Shown here piece by piece: positions 58,065 through 64,000 of a stretch of DNA of 64,000 bases. Within the stretch, counting starts at the first letter, position 1. The number at the start of each line of letters is the position of its first letter. The position numbers and the translations under genes are program-made. The notes under the pieces were generated by a model. That model made no database searches. It had not been told where the DNA came from and saw only the letters and a program-made list of their open reading frames with translations. Origin of the DNA: Azomonas macrocytogenes (GTDB lineage Bacteria > Pseudomonadota > Gammaproteobacteria > Pseudomonadales > Pseudomonadaceae); contig NZ_JACHXI010000016.1 in NCBI RefSeq assembly GCF_014191985.1, forward strand, positions 38,747-102,746, given 5' to 3'.

Positions 58065-60154
58065 CAGAATTTCATTCCTATTTCGAGTCCGTAGGTTGCT
58101 CCGACATCCTGCAACTTGCCCCAGTTGGCCTGGATCGGCATGCCCTTGTTATTGGTCGCGTAGTGTTCGTCGAGGAGGTTTTGCGCATAGAGCGAAGCGG
58201 TGAAGCCAGAGGCGAATTCGCGGGCCAGATTGATATTGAGGGTGGTGAAATCGCCGACGGTATAGTTGTAGCTCTTGTAGGGATCGACCCGGACCAGACT
58301 CGCATTGGCGCTCCAGGGCCCTTGCTGCCAGCCGAGGCGGGCGTTGTATTTGTTGTCGGGAACCTCGTTGCCGGTCTGGCCGTTTTCCCCACTGTCGTCG
58401 AAATAGGTCCAGCCCAACTCATAGCTCAGAGCGTCATTGGCGAAACGGCCTTGGACCATTATCTCGATACCCTTGCGGATAACCTGGCTTTCGTTCCGGT
58501 AGACGGTGACGCTGGTTTCGTTGCCACGGTCATCAAGAATCGGATTGCCGTTGACATCCACACCGATGGCACCATCGGTCACCTTGGCGTTCTTGATCAC
58601 GTAGTAGAAGGGCGTGAAGCTGGCCTGGAAGGCGCGGCCTAAATTGGCATTGATGCCGAATTCGTAGCGGTGGCGTTTCTCGGCCGGCAGGTTTTCGTTG
58701 TTGCGTGTGGTGATCACGTCCGGCGTGGGCGTCCGATTGAAAGAATAGCGTGCGGAAAGTCGCCAGACAGGATCGATCTGCCAGGCTGCACCGATGGAAT
58801 ACAGGAGCGCCCGGTCGTTCCATTGATCGTCGGAAAGCTGGGTCTTGAAACCATTGTCCAGATACTTATCGCCGCCTCGGATGGTGCGCTTGCGATCAGT
58901 CCGCACCGCAGCGTCCACAGACAGGGAAGGCGTGAAGCGATACTCGAACGTGCCGTAGAGACCGTAGACTTTTTCCGAGCGGGAACGGGTTTCACCCTCG
59001 GTGAGTTGGTACCACCATACCGTCTGGCCACCGATCTTGAGGGTGCTGTTGGCAGTGGCGATGGTGTGCGAGAGATTCCATTCCTTGGCCCGATCCTTGG
59101 CGAACTGTCCCTTCACCGTCGATTTATTGGTCGTAGTGGTGTAGCGATACTGGGTACCCTTAGCATCAGTCCAGCCGTAGGTGAAGGCGGTGGTATGCAC
59201 ATCGTTCCAGGGCCTGGCCAGGTTGACGGAAATTACCCGGGTATCCATGGGCGCATATTTCCAGATGGTCTTGTCCAGCACGCCTGCAGGTGTCGGGCCG
59301 CTCACCGAATATTTGGTATTGCCACGATAAGTGCCCCGGGCTCGCTGGATCTCGCGAGAAGCCTTGTTCAGATAGAAGGAGGCGGAAGCGATGAAATTTT
59401 CATCCTTCCAGCCGCTGCTGGCGAGCCAGGTGTCGGCGTCGTAGGCCATGTTCCATTTGGGTTTACCATTGGATTCCGAACGCTGGTAGCCACCGCCGAG
59501 CGTGAGCCGGCCATCCAGCCAGGAATTACCAATCCAGCCGGAGCGCTTCCAGGTATCGTAAGTGGCATAGCTGGCCCGCAGCTCACCGCCATCCTTGCCG
59601 GGGCCGCTCTTGCGGGTATTGATGACGATAAAGCCCTGGTTGGGCGCACCGGCTCCGGCACTGCCGAAATCCATCAGCGGGCTGATGGTAATGACCGATG
59701 AATCGCGCAGGAACTGGATCGAATCGATCATCTCTACCGGGATATCACTGAGCACCCGCTGCGCCTGGGTCTGGGTGAGATAGACACCATCCAGGATGAT
59801 GCTGACCTTGTCGCCCCGGTTGTAGGAAAAGTTGTGCACCCGGGCACCTTGGCGACCGATGCTCATCCCCAGCGAACTTTCGATCAGGTCGCTGACGTCG
59901 CGCGGGCGCATGTTCCGGATGTCTTCCTGATCATACGTCTGTACGGCTTCCACGCTCTTGGGCAGAGCGAAACGACTATGGGCAGTTTTGCCTTCCAGCG
60001 GAACCAGCGACGTAGGTGTGTTAAGGCTGGCTGTCGCCTGATTTTCGATACGTATCGTGGAAAGCTCCATTTCGTCCGATTCTGCCAAAACATACCTTTC
60101 CATGGGGAGCAGGGTAGGTGCCAGCAGCAGGCACAGAGCTTTGTGCTTGGTCAT
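58064..60154 (-). CDS. TonB-dependent receptor 2
   Basis: 696 residues with a signal peptide (1-25) and an AAGGATTAATC ribosome region. The plug has a TonB-box-like ELSTIRIENQ, the segment VEAVQTYDQEDIRNMRPRDVSDLIESSLGMSIGRQG, and SIILDGVYLTQTQAQRVLSDIPVEMIDSIQFLRDSS. The barrel ends LNINLAREFASGFTASLYAQNLLDEHYATNNKG...GLEIGMKF, with a terminal Phe. It is not closely related to receptor 1; its plug is nearer the CirA/BtuB style. Both receptors carry MEL..IRI just after the signal, possibly the same TonB contact. It is the first gene of an operon with binding protein 2, under a near-consensus sigma-54 promoter. Confidence 0.9.
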   Translation of the reverse strand: MTKHKALCLLLAPTLLPMERYVLAESDEMELSTIRIENQATASLNTPTSLVPLEGKTAHSRFALPKSVEAVQTYDQEDIRNMRPRDVSDLIESSLGMSIGRQGARVHNFSYNRGDKVSIILDGVYLTQTQAQRVLSDIPVEMIDSIQFLRDSSVITISPLMDFGSAGAGAPNQGFIVINTRKSGPGKDGGELRASYATYDTWKRSGWIGNSWLDGRLTLGGGYQRSESNGKPKWNMAYDADTWLASSGWKDENFIASASFYLNKASREIQRARGTYRGNTKYSVSGPTPAGVLDKTIWKYAPMDTRVISVNLARPWNDVHTTAFTYGWTDAKGTQYRYTTTTNKSTVKGQFAKDRAKEWNLSHTIATANSTLKIGGQTVWWYQLTEGETRSRSEKVYGLYGTFEYRFTPSLSVDAAVRTDRKRTIRGGDKYLDNGFKTQLSDDQWNDRALLYSIGAAWQIDPVWRLSARYSFNRTPTPDVITTRNNENLPAEKRHRYEFGINANLGRAFQASFTPFYYVIKNAKVTDGAIGVDVNGNPILDDRGNETSVTVYRNESQVIRKGIEIMVQGRFANDALSYELGWTYFDDSGENGQTGNEVPDNKYNARLGWQQGPWSANASLVRVDPYKSYNYTVGDFTTLNINLAREFASGFTASLYAQNLLDEHYATNNKGMPIQANWGKLQDVGATYGLEIGMKF

Positions 60155-60196
60155 GATTAATCCTTATCTATCGGATGCAGTCCGGATGGCCAGACG

Positions 60197-60211
60197 GCAA
60201 ACGACATGCCA
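60197..60211 (-). promoter_or_regulatory. Sigma-54 promoter of receptor 2
   Basis: Minus strand: TGGCATG-TCGT-TTGC, one base from the TGGCACG-N4-TTGC consensus, with GG and GC exactly 10 bases apart. The -12 element is about 43 bases upstream of the receptor start. Confidence 0.85.
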
Positions 60212-60294
60212 GGAAAAAAACCATACAAGTATGTACGTAAGTATCCGTAACGTTCCCGGATGTTTGAAAAATCAGGGTTCGATAGGTGAACGTT

Positions 60295-60308
60295 GTTCGA
60301 AAATGTAA
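60295..60308. promoter_or_regulatory. VnfA/AnfA-type enhancer site, imperfect
   Basis: GTTC-GAAAAT-GTAA, with the same spacer as 52263-52276. It is 84 bases upstream of the receptor-2 promoter. Confidence 0.55.
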
Positions 60309-60325
60309 GGCTGTTAGTAGGAAGC

Positions 60326-60339
60326 GTACTGATCGGTAA
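60326..60339. promoter_or_regulatory. VnfA/AnfA-type enhancer site
   Basis: GTAC-TGATCG-GTAA, one base off the full palindrome. It starts exactly 31 bases after the site at 60295, as in the pair at 52263/52294. Confidence 0.65.
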
Positions 60340-60350
60340 GTATCGATTTC

Positions 60351-60365
60351 TATAACATCATAAAT
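60351..60365 (+). repeat. 15-base motif TATAACATCATAAAT, copy 3
   Basis: Exact third copy, 12 bases from the receptor-2 enhancer and about 50 bases from the end of rlmA. Confidence 0.6.
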
Positions 60366-60416
60366 ATGGTTAAGACTTCAGAACCCAACGCTGTCCTGAA
60401 GGGCCAAGTAACCCGA

Positions 60417-61259
60417 CTAAAAAATCCGCCCGAGGCGTGCCAGACGCACATCCACCGTAACTATCAAGGCCGTCAAACCCGCAGCCTTGGCCCGACCCTC
60501 GGCATTGGCGCGGTAGAGATGTGGCGTCATGGCTAACAGATCGGCAATTTGCTCTGGGCTGGTAAGCTCCAGGCTATAGCGGACAGTCTCGGTTGGCAGC
60601 TCGGTAAAGCCTGCCGGTATCGTCACCTCGGCAGTGCGTTTGGGCTTTAAGGCCGGATAGATGATTTCGCGTAATTCCCGCAGATGATCCGACCCGGCAT
60701 CGACCATCAGTAACTGGCCGCCTGGCTTGAGCACACGGGCAAACTCGGCATAAACGGGAAAGCCGAAAAGACACAGGACCCGATCAAGCGTACCTGTCTG
60801 CACCGGCAGGTTGGCATTGCTGCCCACTACCCAATTGGGCCGTTTGTCCTGTTTGGCTGCCGACAGGACCGCCCATTTGGAAATATCCAGCCCCAGCAGC
60901 GCCAGTGCCCGTCCGTTGCTGGCAGTTGCCAGTTGCCGCAGGTAGTAACCTTCACCGCAACCGGCGTCCAAGCAACTGGCCATTGCCGCAGGTGGCAGGT
61001 TTGCCAGCACAGCCTGGTTCACGGCAGCAGCAATCGGTTGGTAAAAACCGGCATCCAGAAAACGCTGGCGAGCTGCGACCATCTCCTTGCTGTCGCCTGG
61101 ATCGAGCGAGCGTTTTTTCTGGACCGGCAGCAAATAGGTATAGCCCTGGCGGGCAATATCGAAGCTGTGACCGGCGGCACAGCGCCATGCAGAGTCGTGG
61201 CGCTGTAACGGATCGCCGTCCAGCGGACAGGCCAACGCCTGGAATGCGGTGATATTCAT
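60417..61259 (-). CDS. rlmA: 23S rRNA (guanine-745-N1)-methyltransferase, RlmA type
   Basis: 280 residues from the ATG at 61259; an earlier in-frame ATG adds 30 unsupported residues. The N-terminus is the RlmA rRNA-recognition domain (FQALACPLDGDPLQRHDSAWRCAAGHSFDIARQGYTYLLPVQKKRSLDPGDSKEMVAARQRFLDAGFY). One Cys of the zinc site seen in E. coli RlmA is replaced (CPLD rather than CPLC), so zinc binding is doubtful. The methyltransferase core has CLDAGCGEGYYLRQLA and LLGLDISKWAVLSAAKQ. It methylates 23S rRNA helix 35. It stands alone, ending about 50 bases from the third 15-base motif. Confidence 0.92.
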   Translation of the reverse strand: MNITAFQALACPLDGDPLQRHDSAWRCAAGHSFDIARQGYTYLLPVQKKRSLDPGDSKEMVAARQRFLDAGFYQPIAAAVNQAVLANLPPAAMASCLDAGCGEGYYLRQLATASNGRALALLGLDISKWAVLSAAKQDKRPNWVVGSNANLPVQTGTLDRVLCLFGFPVYAEFARVLKPGGQLLMVDAGSDHLRELREIIYPALKPKRTAEVTIPAGFTELPTETVRYSLELTSPEQIADLLAMTPHLYRANAEGRAKAAGLTALIVTVDVRLARLGRIF

Positions 61260-61421
61260 GGGATACGTATTCTGATGGACTGCAAGGCTGCAAGAAATCT
61301 CAAACTTGCATTGTTTTAGAAAGGGCGGATGCCGTGGGAAACCTGACACCTGGATTAAGCCAGGCTATGTCATTGCCTCAAGTTGCCTGAATAATCAGGG
61401 CATAGCCGTGATCGCGTCAAA

Positions 61422-61544
61422 TTACAAAAGCCCCGAAACCAAACCCAATGCCACCACGAACAACATGCCAGCAACAATGCGTTGGATGCCGGGCATGGTC
61501 ATTTTCTTGAGGTAGCGGTTGCCGCGCTTACGCCGTGGTTGCAT
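61422..61544 (-). CDS. Small basic membrane protein (40 residues)
   Basis: A short frame reading MQPRRKRGNRYLKKMTMPGI, then a 19-residue hydrophobic segment ending SGLL. The ribosome site GAGGTG is eight bases before the ATG. The basic N-terminus and a single membrane helix suggest a small inner-membrane protein. I recognise no family. The remaining DNA between rlmA and the DUF4019 gene shows no other feature apart from the palindromic stretch at 61691-61768. Confidence 0.5.
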   Translation of the reverse strand: MQPRRKRGNRYLKKMTMPGIQRIVAGMLFVVALGLVSGLL

Positions 61545-61690
61545 AAGATTTCACCTCAACGGTAAGTAGACGTCGGTGACCATTTCTTCTTCACACACAT
61601 TGGGCCCCACGTTGATGCTCTATGGCAGCAATCTTTGTCTCGGGAAATACGAGAATTCTGACCTCCATTCAGTGACGACTCCTATTGCAA

Positions 61691-61768
61691 AGCCTAACGT
61701 TTGACATGAGAGGTTACCGGCCGGCACAGCCGGTTAGAAGACATTCCCTCGATGGAATGGTTAGCCGT
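61691..61768 (-). other. Palindromic spacer with attC-like ends
   Basis: Read on the minus strand just after the DUF4019 stop, it begins GGCTAAC and ends GTTAGGC, about 78 bases apart. Between them lie CATTCC...GGAATG and ACCGGC...GCCGGT inverted segments. Integron attC sites begin RYYYAAC and end GTTRRRY. The right end matches perfectly and the left has one mismatch, but the inner arms are not complementary as they should be, so this is only a resemblance. Confidence 0.25.
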
Positions 61769-61776
61769 CTGCGTGC

Positions 61777-62205
61777 TTACTTCGCCTGTTTGATATAGTA
61801 CCCAACCACCTTCCACGTTCCGTCTCCATCAAGCGTAGAGGTCACGGTCTCAATCATCTTGGGGCTCTTCTCGAACTGGGTCTCGTACTGGAGTACAACG
61901 TATTGACCTTCTGGCACTCCGGGAAGAACACGCGCCGTCTCGGCCACCTTGAACTCTCTGGATTTCACCGCTCCGAGTGGCAGCCGAGTTTTTTCCAGTT
62001 GGCTCTGCCAATTCTGCTTGGGCACTGCTTTCTGAAAGAGCTCGGCGGTTTGCTCCCAGCTACTGGCGTACTCAAGGGAGTCTGTGATCGCAAGCCATGT
62101 AGTTGTAGATGACTTTGCCTTGTCAACATGCGTAGTGGATTCGCTCCATGCGAGAGACGGAAGCAACATGCAGACGGACATAGCAATGGCAAATAAATGC
62201 TTCAT
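61777..62205 (-). CDS. DUF4019 exported protein
   Basis: 142 residues with a signal peptide (1-21, ending LAWSES). The remainder is the DUF4019 pattern: STTTWLAITDSLEYASSWEQTAELFQKAVPKQNWQSQLEKTRLPLGAVKSREFKVAE, and QYVVLQYETQFEKSPKMIETVTSTLDGDGTWKVVGYYIK at the end. The fold is probably NTF2-like and periplasmic. Function is unknown. A GGGA ribosome site lies ahead. It follows the GNAT gene on the same strand after 64 bases; that spacer contains GGCGTTAGCC, reminiscent of cassette boundaries. Confidence 0.85.
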   Translation of the reverse strand: MKHLFAIAMSVCMLLPSLAWSESTTHVDKAKSSTTTWLAITDSLEYASSWEQTAELFQKAVPKQNWQSQLEKTRLPLGAVKSREFKVAETARVLPGVPEGQYVVLQYETQFEKSPKMIETVTSTLDGDGTWKVVGYYIKQAK

Positions 62206-62269
62206 TGAAAATTCCCTTTAAGTTGTGGCGATGGAACCGTAAGAGATGGCTAACGCCAGAATATTGATT

Positions 62270-62734
62270 TTAAATTGTTCTTGTGAGCTGCTCATGTCGA
62301 CTGATTTCATGCAAATGCAACAGCGGAAATGGCAGCCCTTGAGAATCGGTTGGTGAGCGGCCAGTTACTACAAATCCATTGGATAAATAAAATGCCACCG
62401 CGCGAGGATTTTGCTCATTTACATCTACCTGTAATGCGCCTTTCAATTTTCTTGCGTATTTGAGCATGAGCTTTCCACCACCTTGCCGGAAACGAGATGG
62501 AGAAATAAACAATGCCTCAAGTTTGTTGTTGTCAAACCCCATAAAACCAATAGGTTCTAATGCCTCGCCACACAACACCCATACTTCAAGGTTAGACAGG
62601 GCTTGGTCACGGACGACGGGCAAAAGAGACTGAATGTCTTGCTCTGATAAGAAGTTATGTGATGCACGAACTGATTGCTCCCATATGCTCAGGAGAGCTT
62701 GATGATCCTCTGCTTGTGCTTTGCGGATGTTCAT
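62270..62734 (-). CDS. GNAT-family N-acetyltransferase (YjaB-like)
   Basis: 154 residues from the ATG at 62734; an earlier ATG adds ten residues that are not family-like. GNAT motifs: MNIRKAQAEDHQALLSIWEQSVRASHNFLSEQDIQSL at the start, the acetyl-CoA loop in ALFISPSRFRQGGGKLMLKYARKL, and LQVDVNEQNPRAVAFYLSNGFVVTGRS at the end. The pattern is that of YjaB-type acetyltransferases, whose substrate is unclear. The gene lies between DUF4019 and a broken IS110-family element. Confidence 0.88.
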   Translation of the reverse strand: MNIRKAQAEDHQALLSIWEQSVRASHNFLSEQDIQSLLPVVRDQALSNLEVWVLCGEALEPIGFMGFDNNKLEALFISPSRFRQGGGKLMLKYARKLKGALQVDVNEQNPRAVAFYLSNGFVVTGRSPTDSQGLPFPLLHLHEISRHEQLTRTI

Positions 62735-62851
62735 ATTTGCCGTGTCCTTTGGCATGCTACCCAACGCCTTATGTCTTGAATATTCCCTACTGTAGAAGCC
62801 GAAAGCCCGGCGTGCGCGCCCGATAACGCCTCGGTGTCAGCACCACCGTAA

Positions 62852-63855
<1,004 letters not shown>

Positions 63856-64000
63856 GCTCGTCGATCACAAGACAGTTGCTGAATTGAGCCGCGCCGCGAA
63901 GTGGCTTCGGCTTGAATGAGTAAAAAGGAGACTTCCCACTTCAGCGGCTTTGCCGCTCGGCATCGAGTGCCATGATTGAGTTTCGACCAACAATCAGATG

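Overview
The window looks like a chromosomal segment of a Pseudomonadaceae gammaproteobacterium (Pseudomonas, Azotobacter or Azomonas type). The block tig-clpP-clpX-lon-hupB-ppiD-fabI-yejFEBAA-mltD-gloB-methyltransferase-rnhA-dnaQ-ldcA-nudC follows the gene order familiar from Pseudomonas. Protein sequences of LdcA, ErdR, NosP and NahK are also of Pseudomonas type. The genus cannot be fixed from sequence alone. A nitrogenase-type activator with matching enhancer sites leans towards a diazotrophic member such as Azotobacter or Azomonas, but no nitrogenase gene is visible here.

Layout. 1-9.2 kb is AT-rich accessory DNA: a DUF892 ferritin-like gene, a DUF2934/membrane-protein/micropeptide group, a YoaE-type TerC-CBS protein, decayed mobile elements (IS3, IS701, IS4/Tn5 and group II intron fragments) and tRNA-Cys. 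9.2-19 kb holds protein quality control (trigger factor, ClpP, ClpX, Lon, HU, PpiD), interrupted by an IS5-like remnant. 19-27.3 kb, leftward, is fabI plus a Yej-type peptide ABC transporter with two binding proteins. 27.4-35.4 kb is housekeeping (mltD, gloB, a methyltransferase, rnhA, dnaQ, ldcA, nudC). 35.4-47.9 kb is PQQ-related: pqqF, erdR, kup, the nosP-nahK nitric oxide sensing pair, then pqqABCDE with a hairpin attenuator after pqqA.

47.9-60.4 kb is the most interesting part. It holds two TonB-dependent receptors, two FecB/BtuF-type periplasmic binding proteins, and one FecCD permease with one ATPase. At its centre is a two-gene regulatory operon: a PhnD-like protein without a signal peptide, translationally coupled to a sigma-54 activator of the NifA/VnfA/AnfA type. 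I find -24/-12 sigma-54 promoters in front of both receptor operons, the permease operon and the regulator operon, with a weaker one before a neighbouring unknown gene. Paired GTAC-N6-GTAC-like sites, the motif described for VnfA, lie upstream of both receptors at an identical 31-base offset. A Fur-like box lies in the divergent receptor/regulator promoter region. I infer a metal or metallophore uptake system under nitrogenase-type and iron control. The metal (Mo, V, W or Fe) cannot be read from the sequence.

60.4-64 kb holds rlmA, a small membrane-protein ORF, a DUF4019 protein, a GNAT acetyltransferase and a broken IS110-family transposase, with spacers that faintly resemble integron recombination sites.
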